A stretch of DNA of 62,215 nucleotides from Magnetococcales bacterium (lineage in GTDB: Bacteria > Pseudomonadota > Magnetococcia > Magnetococcales > Magnetaquicoccaceae). Both the position numbers and the translations under genes were made by a program. Below are positions 1-10,224 of the stretch, piece after piece (position 1 is the first letter of the stretch; each line of letters begins with the position of its first letter). The stretch spans positions 1-62,215 of the forward strand of contig JADFWP010000013.1 of NCBI GenBank assembly GCA_015234115.1, written 5' to 3'. The notes under the pieces are model-generated. The model did no database searches and was not told the DNA's origin. It saw only the letters and a program-made list of their open reading frames with translations.

Positions 1-46
1 TGGACCCCACCAGGGGCCAATGGCCCCTGGACCCCACTGACAAACG
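1..46 (-). repeat. Family B repeat, partial copy B5
   Basis: GC-rich repeat fragment with the pair GGACCCCAC / GGGGCCAATGGCCCC / GGACCCCAC. It matches the gene-proximal end of the longer copies near 27.4, 28.7 and 44.3 kb. It is cut by the window start. The gene-proximal end faces the chemoreceptor stop at 117, the same polarity as the other copies. Confidence 0.75.
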
Positions 47-67
47 ACGTATCCCGTGATGAGTGCA

Positions 68-120
68 GTTTAAAGTCAAACCCCTGCGGGAGGAATCCAA
101 AGACCCATTCTTTTTTTTAA
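68..120. repeat. Degenerate family A palindrome half
   Basis: Weakly conserved half-copy of the family A element: GTTTAAAGTCAAA, a decayed GGGAGGAATCC core and a T-run. The T-run overlaps the TAA stop of the minus-strand chemoreceptor. The core palindrome has lost its second arm here, so a terminator role in this copy is doubtful. Confidence 0.5.
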
Positions 121-2501
121 TGACTCTCCACGGTCCAGCCAGCACGCGCTTCACGCAAAGCCTGACTGCTCTGATTGAGACTCTCGGTCAATTCACTCGA
201 CAAACCAATGGTCTCGTGCAGCGCCTCGACGTGATCCATGGCCTGAAGCATCATCTTCTGCACCTGGGCCGAGGCCCGGAACATCTCTTCCGCCACCAGA
301 CGCATCGATTCCGCCCGCTCTCTGGCACCGGCACTGTCATGCGCCACCTGTTCGGCCTGCCCGGCCATCACGGTTGCGGAACCGGCCACCTCCTGAGTGC
401 CGGTGGCCGCCTCCAGGGCACGCCGCGCCACCTCCTCGGAGGCAATCCCCAACTCCCCCGAATTGCGCGTCACCTGCCGGGAAGATTCCGCCACCTGCTC
501 CATGGCACGCCCGATCTCCGCCACCGACTGACGCTGCTGATTCACCGATTCGACAATCGCCTCGTTGCCCGCGTTGATCCGATCGATCAACCCGCCCATC
601 TCGCGGATCGCATCCACCACCAACCGGGTCCGATCCTGAATGTCGCCGGTCTTCCCCTCGATCAACCGGATGGCATCCGCCGTCTGACGGGCCAACTCCT
701 TGACCTCTCCGGCCACAACCGCAAATCCCTTGCCGCTCTCCCCGGCGCCAGCCGCCTCGATGGCCGCATTCAAGGCCAACATGTGGGTCTGATCGGCAAT
801 CGAATGAATCAACCTGACCACCTCGACAATCTCATCCGAAGAGGCCGCCAACTCCTCGATGGCCACCAACGTCCCGCGCGATGAACGGTCCGCCAATCCG
901 GCGATCTGCTCGGCAGCATCACAACGCTCCTTGATCCGGTCCGAAAGCGTGTTGACCTCCTCCACCCGGGTCGCCACATGCACCACCGAGGTCGATACCT
1001 CCCCCAGATGCACGTTGACCTCGGCCAGATTGGCCGTCATCTCCTCGGCTGCCGCCGCCATGGCGTTGACGTTGATGCTGGCCCGCTCGGTGGACTCCGC
1101 GCTCGCCGTCACCTGGGACGCCAACAACTCCGCCGCCTTGGAAACCTGATCGATCCGCTCCACTGCGGCATCGATATCCTTCTTGAGATTTTCCAGCTCG
1201 TCATCCAGCCGGTTGTTCTCCTCCACCACCTCCCCCGACAAGGCATGGGTGGCCGTGGACTCGCGGTTCAAATCCTGACGCAACGCCACAAAACGGGATG
1301 CCACCCCCTCCACGGCTTCGGCCTCGGCATGCACGGTGCGCAGATTCGTCGCCATGGCCTCTGCCATGGTGTTGATCCCTTTGGCAATCGCGCCCAACTC
1401 ATCGCGGGCGCCTTCCCCCGGAATCCGACCCGTGAGATTCCCATGCCCAAGCCGCTCCAAACCGGCCAGAGTGGCTTGCAGACGCCGCCCCACCGAAACC
1501 GTTCCCAGCCCCACCACACTCAACAACCCGCCCACCACCAGCACGGTCCCCGCCAGATAGCTCCAGAACGCCTGATCCGCCCGCCTTTTCATCGTGTCGG
1601 CCAATGCCCCGAGATCATTGGCCAATTGATCCTCCAGCCCCTTCAACAAATCGATCCGTTTGGTGGCGGTCTGGAACCAGTTCGCCGGATCCAGGCCGAA
1701 TCCCCCGGTCTGAGCCTTTTCAAAGACCAGCTTGCGGATTTTCTGCACCTCCTCTTCCACCGGCGACCCTTGCCAGGCTTTGGCCTTGTCCATCTGTTCG
1801 GGCGTGGCCAGATCCTGGAAACTCTTGAAATGCACCCCCTGCCCCCCCACCAGGGACGCATAACGGGTCAATTTGGCCGGATCGAAACGATCGGCGGTAA
1901 AAACCGCCATCATCAAGGCGCGCTCCTGACCGGCCAACTCCTTGCCCGCGACCAGATGGGCATAAGAGAGCGCGCGCGCCGCCAGATCCACATTCCGCGA
2001 GTGACCGGGCAGATCGGTGATCAACCCCAACAGAATCGCCAACTCTCCGGTATATTTGGGCACCACCTCGTTGGCATTGCCCGATTCGCCATCCGCCTCC
2101 CGACGGATGGCCTGAAGCCGCTCGGCACTGCCACTGGCCCGTTCCACCAGGGTGATGAATCCGGTTGGAAAATGACGCCAGCTCTCCCGGACAAACCACG
2201 CGCGCCATGCCCCGCCCGCCTGATCGCTGACAGCGCGTTGCGCCTCCAACTCGGCACGAAACCGCTTTTTGCCACTGGAAAGATAACCGGAGGTCAGACC
2301 ACGCTCCTTCTGACCCTCGTGGATCACGTTGGCGGTCAGCACTGCCAACTCGGCCAGATCCACATGCAAGCCCGCCTCGTGAGACTGAATCCATTTCTCC
2401 CGAGTCGCATTGCCGCTCAACGCCACAATCACCAGCAACGCGCAAATCAGCAGCATGAACACCTTGAAGCGCAGCTGACTCCACATTCCCTCCATCACCA
2501 T
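117..2501 (-). CDS. Methyl-accepting chemotaxis protein with NIT sensor domain
   Basis: Transmembrane chemoreceptor of 794 residues that should signal to CheA/CheW. A first membrane helix (about residues 14-30) precedes a periplasmic NIT-type domain recognised by the run [16 protein letters not shown] near residue 62; NIT domains are known or proposed nitrate/nitrite sensors. A second helix (about 314-336), a HAMP domain (about 338-390) and a long coiled-coil signalling domain follow. The cytoplasmic hairpin tip is at about 563-605 ([19 protein letters not shown]), with His and Gly where Tsr has Asn and Arg. The ATG at 2501 has a GGGGAGAGG site just upstream. The ligand is not known. It lies beside two c-di-GMP genes, one with the same sensor type. 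Confidence 0.93.
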   Translation of the reverse strand: MVMEGMWSQLRFKVFMLLICALLVIVALSGNATREKWIQSHEAGLHVDLAELAVLTANVIHEGQKERGLTSGYLSSGKKRFRAELEAQRAVSDQAGGAWRAWFVRESWRHFPTGFITLVERASGSAERLQAIRREADGESGNANEVVPKYTGELAILLGLITDLPGHSRNVDLAARALSYAHLVAGKELAGQERALMMAVFTADRFDPAKLTRYASLVGGQGVHFKSFQDLATPEQMDKAKAWQGSPVEEEVQKIRKLVFEKAQTGGFGLDPANWFQTATKRIDLLKGLEDQLANDLGALADTMKRRADQAFWSYLAGTVLVVGGLLSVVGLGTVSVGRRLQATLAGLERLGHGNLTGRIPGEGARDELGAIAKGINTMAEAMATNLRTVHAEAEAVEGVASRFVALRQDLNRESTATHALSGEVVEENNRLDDELENLKKDIDAAVERIDQVSKAAELLASQVTASAESTERASINVNAMAAAAEEMTANLAEVNVHLGEVSTSVVHVATRVEEVNTLSDRIKERCDAAEQIAGLADRSSRGTLVAIEELAASSDEIVEVVRLIHSIADQTHMLALNAAIEAAGAGESGKGFAVVAGEVKELARQTADAIRLIEGKTGDIQDRTRLVVDAIREMGGLIDRINAGNEAIVESVNQQRQSVAEIGRAMEQVAESSRQVTRNSGELGIASEEVARRALEAATGTQEVAGSATVMAGQAEQVAHDSAGARERAESMRLVAEEMFRASAQVQKMMLQAMDHVEALHETIGLSSELTESLNQSSQALREARAGWTVESH

Positions 2502-2531
2502 GCCTCTCCCCCTGCCTGTATTCCGCTTCGG

Positions 2532-3851
2532 TCAATAATGACTCGGCAACGAAAACGACCCTCCGGCATAATCATGACACGCATTGCGGCCTGCCTTCTT
2601 GGAACGATACATCGCCTCATCCGCACATTTAAGCAATCCGTGCAAATTTTGCGAGTCTCTTGGAAAAAAAGCAATCCCCAACGATCCAGAAATATAAGTA
2701 TCCTCTCCTTCCAGGGAAAAAACCTCATTCAGGCGCTGCAAAATGTGTCGGGAAGCCTCCGTGGCCCGTTCCGGAGAGCACTGGTTGAGAATGACGGTAA
2801 ACTCATCTCCTCCGAGGCGCGCCACGGTATCACCGGCCTGGATCGGTTCGCGGATCCGGCGCGAGGCGGCCTTGAGGAGTTCATCCCCAGCCGCATGCCC
2901 CAGATTGTCGTTGACCCACTTGAACCGATCCAGATCCACGAAAATCAACGCCACGCTCTGACCCGCTTGTTGGGCCTGTTTCAGGTCATGATCCAGGGTG
3001 GACATAAACAACGCCCGGTTGGCCAGACCGGTGAGGGCATCGTAGTTGGCCTGATAGAAAATTTTCTGTTCCGCCTCCTTGCGCTCCGTGATGTCGCGCA
3101 GAATCCCGGTGAACAGGATGCGGTCTCTGAGGCGCACTTCGCTCACCGTCAATTCCACCGGAAAGGTGGTCCCGTTTTTCCGGATGCCGATCAACTCCCG
3201 CGTCATGCCCAGAATTTTCGTGGTATGGGTCGCAAAATAACTGGCAATGTATTGATCGTGTTTCTCCCGGTAGGGCGAAGGCATGAGCATGGAGACATTC
3301 TGACCGATCATGTCCGACAGGCCATGACCGAACATCCGGCCCGCCGCCCGGTTGACCGACTCCATGATCCCCTGGGTATTGATGACGACAATGGCATCCG
3401 GGGCGGTATTGACAATCGCCTCCATGCGCGCGCGCGCCTCGATCACCGCTTCGTGGGCATAGCGGTTCTCCAGCGAGAGATGGATCCGTTTTTCCAGCAC
3501 CACCCAGTGGATCGGTTTGGTGATATACTCTTCGGCCCCGGCGGCAAAGGCTTTGGCCACCGATTCATCATCCTCCTGGGCCGTGATCATGATGATGCCG
3601 GTCTCCTCCCCCTGAACCGAACGGCGAATTTCGGTGCAGGCCCGATAGCCATCGACCACCGGCATGTTGGCATCCATCAACACCAGGTCATGCGGGGATT
3701 CCCGGAACTTGCGCACCGCCTCCTTGCCATCCGCGGCCAGGGTGACGTCATAGCCATGTTTTTCGAGAAAATTTCGGATCAATTCCCGCGCCGAGCGGGA
3801 ATCATCCGCCACCAGGATGCGGGGTTGCTTCTGAAAGCCGACAAATTCCAT
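2532..3851 (-). CDS. Response regulator with PAS and GGDEF domains (diguanylate cyclase)
   Basis: Soluble protein of 439 residues expected to make c-di-GMP on phosphorylation. Receiver domain at about 10-130 has the phospho-acceptor motif LVLMDANMP and the acidic pair DD. A FixL-like PAS domain (about 145-265) ends with the usual DITERKEAE linker. The GGDEF domain (about 275-430) has an intact RLGGDEF active site. The allosteric I-site RxxD is absent: the position reads QAGD, so product inhibition through that site is unlikely. A GGAG lies 10 bases before the ATG. No dedicated kinase is adjacent, although the hybrid kinase near 20-24 kb and other partners are possible. Confidence 0.93.
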   Translation of the reverse strand: MEFVGFQKQPRILVADDSRSARELIRNFLEKHGYDVTLAADGKEAVRKFRESPHDLVLMDANMPVVDGYRACTEIRRSVQGEETGIIMITAQEDDESVAKAFAAGAEEYITKPIHWVVLEKRIHLSLENRYAHEAVIEARARMEAIVNTAPDAIVVINTQGIMESVNRAAGRMFGHGLSDMIGQNVSMLMPSPYREKHDQYIASYFATHTTKILGMTRELIGIRKNGTTFPVELTVSEVRLRDRILFTGILRDITERKEAEQKIFYQANYDALTGLANRALFMSTLDHDLKQAQQAGQSVALIFVDLDRFKWVNDNLGHAAGDELLKAASRRIREPIQAGDTVARLGGDEFTVILNQCSPERATEASRHILQRLNEVFSLEGEDTYISGSLGIAFFPRDSQNLHGLLKCADEAMYRSKKAGRNACHDYAGGSFSLPSHY

Positions 3852-3920
3852 AGATCAAGGCTCCAAAAGGAGTTGTTGAACCGCGCTCACCGCGCACTGC
3901 ACATTTTTGAAGAAAAAGCA

Positions 3921-6900
3921 TCAAACCCCTTCCAGCATCCGTCCCTGGGTCAGGAGCGCGCCGATCCCTTCGGCAGAGACCGGCTTGCTGAAATAATACC
4001 CCTGCAACTCATGACACCCCTTCTCTTTGAGCAGCAGCATCTGTTCCTGGGTCTCCACCCCTTCGGCCACGATTTTCAGGTTCAGGGCGCGCCCCATGGA
4101 GATGATCGCCAGCACGATGGCCAATCCCTCCCGGGTGTGGTTCAGATCGCGCACGAAGGTCTGATCGATCTTGAGGGTATCGATCGGGAAACGCCTGAGA
4201 TAGTTGAGAGAGGAGTAACCGGTGCCAAAATCGTCCACCGCCAGGGTCAGCCCCAGATCTTTCAGACTTTTCATCCGTTCGATCGATTTTTCCACATTGC
4301 CCATGACCATGCTTTCGGTGATTTCCAACTCCAGCGCCTCGGCCGACAGCCCCGTCACATCCAGCACGGCGCGCACTTCGTCCACCAGATCGCATTTCTG
4401 GAACTGCACCGCCGACAGATTCACGGCCATGCGGATCTCATGCCCGAGCATGCGCCACGAGGCGGCCTGACGGCAGGAATCCCGCAATACCAAAGCCCCC
4501 AACGGCAGAATCAGGCCGGTCTCCTCGGCCACCGGAATGAAATGCGCCGGAGAAATCATCGGACCCTGGGTGGGGAACCAGCGCACCAGCGACTCCATGC
4601 CCACGATCCGCCCGCTCTCCAGCGAGACCTTGGGCTGGTAGTGCGCCGAAAATTCCCCATTGCGCAAACCGTTGCGCACCGCGCTCTCCAGTTGCAGATG
4701 GTTCTGCAACCCGGCGTTGATCGCCTCCTCGAAGAACTTGATCACCCCGCGCCCGCTCTCTTTCGCCTTGTACATGGCGATGTCGGCGTGTTTGGTCAGG
4801 GTTTCGATCTCCTCGCCGTCGATCGGAAAGACGCTGATGCCGATGCTGGCGCCGATGAACACCTCGTGCCCGTTCAAATGGAAAACATGCTTGAGGGTAT
4901 CGATGATCTTCCGGGCCACCGGGGCCGCCTCCCGGCCATCCTTCAGACCGGTGATGATGGCCGCGAACTCGTCCCCGCCCAGACGGGCCACGGTATCGTA
5001 TTTGCGCAGACAGATGCGGATCCGTTCCGCCACCTCCACCAGCAACTGATCCCCGGCGGAATGGCCCAGCGAATCGTTGACATGCTTGAAACGGTCCAGA
5101 TCGATGAACAACACCGCCAGCCTGAAATCGCTGCGGCTTTTCTTGTCCAGTTCGTGCTGCAAACGATCCCGGAACAATACCCGGTTCGGCAATTGGGTCA
5201 GGGCGTCGAAATAGGCCATCTGCTCCAGCCGTTTTTCCGTCTCCTTGATCTCGGTGATGTCGGAGAAAATCCCCACATAATGAGTCAACTGGTTGGCCGC
5301 GTTCCAGACTGCGGTGATCGACAACCGTTGCGGGAACACCTCCCCGTTCTTGCGTCGGTTCCAGATCTCCCCCGACCAGGAACCGCTGGCGTGAATGGCC
5401 GCCCACATCCCGACATAAAAGGCGTCGTCGTGACGCCCGGAGCGCAAGACGCTCGGATTGCGGCCATGCACCTCCTCCGGCGCATAACCCGATATCTCCG
5501 TGAACGCCTGATTGCATTTGATGATGCGCACTGCGGAATCGGTGATCAGGATCCCCTCGGTCGCGGTCTCGAAGACCTTGGCCGCCAGAGTCAGGCCGTG
5601 TTCGGCGCGGATCCGTTCGTCGATTTCGGCAAAGAGTTTCTCGTTGGTTCGTTCCAGCTCCCTGGTCCGCTCCCTGACCCGCTCTTCCAGTTCGGAATAG
5701 GCGTTGTCAAGCGCGGCCTTGATCTGTTTGCGTTCGGTAATATCCTTGAGAATCAGGGTATAATGACGGGTCGCCTCGCCGGTCTCATAGCTGCTGCAAG
5801 AAATTTCCAGCGGAAAGGTGCCCAGATCCCGACACAAACCATCCATTTCCAGGGTGAGTTGGCCATGCTGATCAATCAGCACCGCGTACAGGTTGGGCAC
5901 CAGTTCGTCGATGGCGCTGCCGGTCAAGGTGCCGGGATAATAGCCGAACAACTGCTCCCCCGCCGGATTGGCCGATTCCACCAACCCCGAATGATTCAGG
6001 GAAAGAATCGCATCCGGGGCCGTCTCCAGCATGGAACGGACCCGGCTTTCCGAATCGGCCAAGGCGCGCATGGTCTGCTGATTGAGTCGCGTGGTCTGAT
6101 CGAGTCCCTGCACCATGTGATTCATGGAGCGGGCGATCAGATCCAGTTCATCCAGGGTCGCCCCTTCGGCCAGCGGAATCCGCGCCGCAAGGTCACCGGC
6201 CATGATTTTCCGATTCAACGCCACGATGCGATCCGCCTTGTCGCGCAACTGCCGCACCAGGGTGACACCGAACACCAACGAAACCAGCATGATGGCCAGC
6301 GTGAAGAGCCGATAGCCCAACAATCCCTCACGGGCCTCCTGCTCCAGCCAGGCGCCCCGTCTTTTCAACTGGTGAGCGAGTTGATCCTCCAGCCCTTTCA
6401 ATTGATCGATCTTGTCCGAGATATCCTGGAACCAGTCATTCGGATCAATCTGGAACTGTCCCACCGTGGTGGACTCCACCAGACGGCGAATGGCCTCATC
6501 GGCCGGACGGTCGTCGATCTTGACCCCGGTGGCCAGATCGATGGCGTGCAGAGAGCGTCCCTGACGTTGCAAGTCGATGATCCGGGGCACGCTGTCGTGA
6601 TAGGCCTCGATATTGGCCCAGACGATCTCCACATCCAGCCGCTGCTCCGGAGAGAGTTCCACCGAGGGCAACTGGCGGATCCGCTCCACGATCTCCCGCA
6701 GCGCCTGATAGTTGTGTTCGAACTGTTGCCGATAGTGTTCCTGCTGCCGGGCCGGATCAAAATCAACGTCGGCATCGCCATAGGCGGATCCACGGATCAG
6801 CAGATTCTTGATCGAATGATAAGCCCCGCGCAACGCCATGTTCTGATACAACTGCCCGAGCAGCACATACAGCGAACTGGCATGGCCGATCTTGAACAGG

Positions 6901-7673
6901 ACTTCGCGCATCCGGGCCACGGCCCGTGCGGGCGGGGCGCGCATGATGGTGTCGAAGGTCTCCTGTTCTGCGGGTGTGGCCAGGGCGCGAAAAATGCCGA
7001 ACAGGGTCTCCTGCTCGGAGACCAGGGCGCTGAAGCGTCGATACATGCCCGGCGCGAACCGGCCCGCCGTCAAGGTCTCGGTGATGATGGCCCGTTCCTG
7101 TCCGGTCCGCTCCTTGCCCTGAAGAAAAGTGTTGTAGTTTTTGGTGAGCGTGGCGATTTCCGCCGTGGCGGCAAAGGCGGAGAGGCGATTGATGGCGGTC
7201 AGCAGCCCGGCGTTGATCCCGGAATAATAGTCGATGGCATCGGCACTCGACATCTCCAGTTGGTCGATCCTGTGGCGCATGGTCTCCACACGGACAAAAG
7301 GATCGCTCGCCGTCTGGATGATCTCTGCCAGTTCCGCCTCTTTGTGTCCTGCGGCACCCGTGGTCGCAAACCATTGGGTCAGCCGCTGCAAGGCGGCTGT
7401 GGTGTGTGGCCGCTGCCGGGCCAGTTCCGCGCCGAAACGGCTGCCGCGACTGCCCAGCAGCCCGGCGCTCAGGCCGCGTTCCTTCTGGACTTCATGGACC
7501 AGGCCGCTGATGTGAACCGCCAGACCGGAAAGTTGGTTCATCTGCTCCAACTGGTCGATCATGGCCCGTTTTTCATGGATGCCGACGATCCCCAAACCCA
7601 GAATGCCCCCCAGGGGGATGAGCAGAATCAACAAAAGTTTCAACTGAAAAGAGAGAGATTCCAATACTCTCAT
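3921..7673 (-). CDS. NIT-HAMP-PAS-PAS-GGDEF-EAL membrane signalling protein
   Basis: Large bifunctional c-di-GMP protein, about 1250 residues from the chosen ATG. Order: signal-anchor helix, periplasmic NIT-type domain (EVQKERGLSAGLLGS), second helix (about 455-478), HAMP, two PAS domains separated by a coiled coil, GGDEF and EAL. The cyclase site is RLGGDEF with an I-site RKYD. The phosphodiesterase motif is MESLVRW rather than EAL, but NLS, ITES, DDFGTGYSS, LKID and AEGVE are present, so hydrolysis looks possible. The ATG at 7673 puts the membrane helix at the N-terminus and follows a GGGGGGAACGG stretch; an in-frame start at 7763 would add 30 unlikely residues. It shares its sensor type with the chemoreceptor downstream. 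Confidence 0.92.
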   Translation of the reverse strand: MRVLESLSFQLKLLLILLIPLGGILGLGIVGIHEKRAMIDQLEQMNQLSGLAVHISGLVHEVQKERGLSAGLLGSRGSRFGAELARQRPHTTAALQRLTQWFATTGAAGHKEAELAEIIQTASDPFVRVETMRHRIDQLEMSSADAIDYYSGINAGLLTAINRLSAFAATAEIATLTKNYNTFLQGKERTGQERAIITETLTAGRFAPGMYRRFSALVSEQETLFGIFRALATPAEQETFDTIMRAPPARAVARMREVLFKIGHASSLYVLLGQLYQNMALRGAYHSIKNLLIRGSAYGDADVDFDPARQQEHYRQQFEHNYQALREIVERIRQLPSVELSPEQRLDVEIVWANIEAYHDSVPRIIDLQRQGRSLHAIDLATGVKIDDRPADEAIRRLVESTTVGQFQIDPNDWFQDISDKIDQLKGLEDQLAHQLKRRGAWLEQEAREGLLGYRLFTLAIMLVSLVFGVTLVRQLRDKADRIVALNRKIMAGDLAARIPLAEGATLDELDLIARSMNHMVQGLDQTTRLNQQTMRALADSESRVRSMLETAPDAILSLNHSGLVESANPAGEQLFGYYPGTLTGSAIDELVPNLYAVLIDQHGQLTLEMDGLCRDLGTFPLEISCSSYETGEATRHYTLILKDITERKQIKAALDNAYSELEERVRERTRELERTNEKLFAEIDERIRAEHGLTLAAKVFETATEGILITDSAVRIIKCNQAFTEISGYAPEEVHGRNPSVLRSGRHDDAFYVGMWAAIHASGSWSGEIWNRRKNGEVFPQRLSITAVWNAANQLTHYVGIFSDITEIKETEKRLEQMAYFDALTQLPNRVLFRDRLQHELDKKSRSDFRLAVLFIDLDRFKHVNDSLGHSAGDQLLVEVAERIRICLRKYDTVARLGGDEFAAIITGLKDGREAAPVARKIIDTLKHVFHLNGHEVFIGASIGISVFPIDGEEIETLTKHADIAMYKAKESGRGVIKFFEEAINAGLQNHLQLESAVRNGLRNGEFSAHYQPKVSLESGRIVGMESLVRWFPTQGPMISPAHFIPVAEETGLILPLGALVLRDSCRQAASWRMLGHEIRMAVNLSAVQFQKCDLVDEVRAVLDVTGLSAEALELEITESMVMGNVEKSIERMKSLKDLGLTLAVDDFGTGYSSLNYLRRFPIDTLKIDQTFVRDLNHTREGLAIVLAIISMGRALNLKIVAEGVETQEQMLLLKEKGCHELQGYYFSKPVSAEGIGALLTQGRMLEGV

Positions 7674-7799
7674 CTGTTGCCCGTTCCCCCCGCTGCAATC
7701 CTGTGTGTAGCCAGTCCACGTTCCGGAAAAATCCCCATCATTCCGGTGAGTTTCGCAAACCAAAACGCTGTGGTCAATCCTTTTCGGGGCGCAGAGAAA

Positions 7800-8378
7800 T
7801 CAACGAATCACCGATCCGGCCAGGATCAGAAACAAAGCACCGGTCAAGGCTCCCAGAGCCAGAGCGCGCAGGGTGGGAATCCCGTAGATGGTACGCAAAC
7901 CGGCGGCGGTGAAAAAGCTTTCGGCTGCCACGATGGTCACATGCCAGGGAATGATCACCTCCGGCCCTCCAAAGCCGAGCATGATCAGAAAACTGTCCAC
8001 GCACAGACTGGGCAGCCAGGGACCGAAGAAACAAAAACCAAGCAAAGTCCATGCCTTGCGCATGGTCAGCGGGCTGAGGGTGGCATAAGCGGCACCGTGC
8101 ACCCAGATCACATAGGCCATGATCGTGATCATCAGCAGCCCATAAGGACCATAGAGAAAAATTTCCACAAACCGATACATCTGCGGATCGATGCCGAAGG
8201 GAACCGGCAGCAACATATCACTTTTCTCGCGATACAGCGTGACCATGGTGGTCAGGGCCGTGGACTCCCAGCGAATCAACTGCAAGACAAAGGCCCAACG
8301 AAACAGATCATAGGCGCGCAGCCGGGTAAAGAGTCCTTCGGGCTGAAACAACACAAAACAGAGAAAATTCTTGAACAT
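7800..8378 (-). CDS. Unknown multi-pass membrane protein
   Basis: 192-residue protein not assigned to a family. Four or five hydrophobic segments are visible (for example LLMITIMAYVIWVHGAAY, WTLLGFCFFGPWLPSL, and a C-terminal LALGALTGALFLILAGSVI). The layout, with helices separated by Pro/Gly-rich loops, recalls Yip1-like inner-membrane proteins, but that is only a resemblance. The start has no strong ribosome site. It lies between a cyclic-nucleotide-binding gene and the GGDEF-EAL gene, all on the minus strand. Confidence 0.75.
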   Translation of the reverse strand: MFKNFLCFVLFQPEGLFTRLRAYDLFRWAFVLQLIRWESTALTTMVTLYREKSDMLLPVPFGIDPQMYRFVEIFLYGPYGLLMITIMAYVIWVHGAAYATLSPLTMRKAWTLLGFCFFGPWLPSLCVDSFLIMLGFGGPEVIIPWHVTIVAAESFFTAAGLRTIYGIPTLRALALGALTGALFLILAGSVIR

Positions 8379-8424
8379 GATTCAAACCGCGCCCGTTTCG
8401 ATGGGTACACTTTGGAAAAAAAAT

Positions 8425-8829
8425 TCAGACAATTCCATGCTCCCGCAATTTCTTGCGCAGACACACCACTTCGGAAATCAGCAAACGAATCCGGTCCACC
8501 ATTTTCAACATGATGCGCATGCTCAACGAGGGATCATCCCCCAACCAGCGCAACAGGCCACGCTTGTCCACACTCATCACCCGCACCCCGCCCAGGGAAC
8601 GCACCGTGGCCACGCGGGGCAGATCGGAAAAAAGCGACATTTCACCAAAAAAATCATCCTTTCCCAACACCGCCAGATGAAAAGGTTGCAAGCCGCCATC
8701 ATCGACCACCACCTCCACCCGCCCCTCCAGGATCACATACATGCAGTCGCTGATCTCACCTTCCCGCAGGATCACCTCGCCATCTGCGTACTCCCGACCC
8801 AGGGAGGGTTTTTCCGAGTCGAACAACAT
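8425..8829 (-). CDS. Single-domain cyclic nucleotide-binding protein
   Basis: 134-residue soluble protein consisting of one CRP-type cyclic nucleotide-binding fold with no DNA-binding helix-turn-helix. The phosphate-binding cassette is well kept: FFGEMSLFSDLPRVATVRS, with Gly-Glu and the Arg that contacts the phosphate. A C-terminal helix of about 35 residues follows (SLSMRIMLKMVDRIRLLISEV). A GAAGGAG site lies 10 bases before the ATG. Such stand-alone domains usually act by protein contact; whether it binds cAMP, cGMP or another ligand cannot be told. Confidence 0.92.
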   Translation of the reverse strand: MLFDSEKPSLGREYADGEVILREGEISDCMYVILEGRVEVVVDDGGLQPFHLAVLGKDDFFGEMSLFSDLPRVATVRSLGGVRVMSVDKRGLLRWLGDDPSLSMRIMLKMVDRIRLLISEVVCLRKKLREHGIV

Positions 8830-8853
8830 GGTCAGGATTCTCCTTCAAAACGT

Positions 8854-10224
8854 TCAATGGCTCCGTCTGCCAGGCAGCAACTCCCGAAGCGTGGCGACCA
8901 GCAGACGAAACAGGACCACCGGATGAAGCGCGCGGCGGAAGATCAACCGATACGAGGCACTGCCGGTGAAGGTGTCCCACAAGGCGGAACTCAGCCGGCG
9001 CGGATCTGCGGGCCGCACCTGCTCGGCGCGGATCACCGCCATCATGGCACGACGAAAGGGTGCGAAATGACGCAGCAATCCATCCATGGAAAAGAGCAGA
9101 TGACCCAGGGCGTTGTCCTGATCCATCTCTTCGCAGGCCGGCCAGTAGCCCTGCCGGAACGCCTCGGCGGAGATGCCACGGGTCACGGCGGTATAGGCGC
9201 ACACCTTGGCCATGCGATAGGCAGCGCCAATGCCATCCTTGTAGAGCCGCGAAGTGGCGCAATCCCCCACCAGCACCACCCGATCCGCAAACGGTCGATG
9301 GGGCGGTCCGATGTTGATGCGCGGCTGACAGTGACAGGGACGCACCGGCGTCTCCCACCCCTCCGGGAACAGCTCCCGGATCCGTGGGGAGTGACAAACC
9401 CGCCTGGCCACCTCCTCGTTGACCCCTTCGCCCAGAATGATGAAGGTGGCATAATGGCCTTTGGGGGTCAGGGCAGCAAACTTCATGCCGGGCACGTTGA
9501 GCAGAAAAATATGCATGGCATGACCCAGACGACGATGCACCTCCTCGGCCCCCATATACAACTCCGCCACCCAGGCCCGGTCGGTTTTGGGAGGACGATA
9601 ACCAAATCCCAACTCCTCGAACAGCCGCACCCCGGAACCGTTCAGTCCCACGCAGCCGATCAGCAGATCATACACCCCGAACGGCAGCTCCGGATCGGCC
9701 GATTCTTCGCCCCTGGCGGCTTGCAGATGGACTCTCGGCCTGCCCTCGGGATCCCGGTCCAGACGGCGGACACGGCGCGGAATGTGGCGCACCCCCACTC
9801 CGGTGGCCATGCCGAGCAGATAATGATCGAAACTGCTCCAGGGCAGGGGATGCTGACTTTCGGCCCCCAACGGACCGGCGCCCCGGAAAATCGAGGCAAT
9901 GCGCATCTCGTCGTGAATGGGACGAATGGCCTCGGCCCCGGAGTCGGTGTGCAACACATAGGAGTCGATGGCATCGAGCAGCAATTCCTTGGGCAGGATG
10001 ATCCCCTCGGCCGCCATTTTCTGCATCAGGGATTCGGAGATCACCCCGCCACACATGTTGCAACCCGCCGGGCCGGTCAGGGTGAACTCCCGAGGCTCGA
10101 ACAGATCGACCTGCAATTCGATGCCGGTCTGACGGGCCAGATCGACCAGGAAATAGGCGCTCAGGGCACCGGCCGGTCCCCCGCCGATCACCGCCACCCG
10201 CGCGCCCGAGGTCAGCTCCATCAC
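8854..10224 (-). CDS. FAD-dependent oxidoreductase, geranylgeranyl reductase-like
   Basis: 456-residue flavoprotein. The N-terminal dinucleotide-binding motif VIGGGPAGALSAY and the later FAD motif VVLVGDCATSRLYKDGIG place it in the geranylgeranyl reductase/FixC superfamily. A C-x-x-C-G-G element (GCNMCGGVIS, about 71-80) sits where related reductases carry a conserved Cys-Gly-Gly region. The C-terminus (ALHPVVLFRLLVATLREL) could touch the membrane. The first codon is GTG at 10224, overlapping the upstream hydrolase stop by four bases (GTGA); an ATG follows one codon later. The coupling suggests both enzymes act in one pathway. The substrate, perhaps an isoprenoid lipid, is not known. Confidence 0.85.
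   Translation of the reverse strand: MMELTSGARVAVIGGGPAGALSAYFLVDLARQTGIELQVDLFEPREFTLTGPAGCNMCGGVISESLMQKMAAEGIILPKELLLDAIDSYVLHTDSGAEAIRPIHDEMRIASIFRGAGPLGAESQHPLPWSSFDHYLLGMATGVGVRHIPRRVRRLDRDPEGRPRVHLQAARGEESADPELPFGVYDLLIGCVGLNGSGVRLFEELGFGYRPPKTDRAWVAELYMGAEEVHRRLGHAMHIFLLNVPGMKFAALTPKGHYATFIILGEGVNEEVARRVCHSPRIRELFPEGWETPVRPCHCQPRINIGPPHRPFADRVVLVGDCATSRLYKDGIGAAYRMAKVCAYTAVTRGISAEAFRQGYWPACEEMDQDNALGHLLFSMDGLLRHFAPFRRAMMAVIRAEQVRPADPRRLSSALWDTFTGSASYRLIFRRALHPVVLFRLLVATLRELLPGRRSH

Noticed and set aside
978-8513. 7.5-kb plus-strand open frame of about 2500 residues
   Set aside because: It is antisense to three clear signalling genes, is His/Gln/Pro/Arg-rich without domains, and results from strong GC codon bias that removes stops on the opposite strand.
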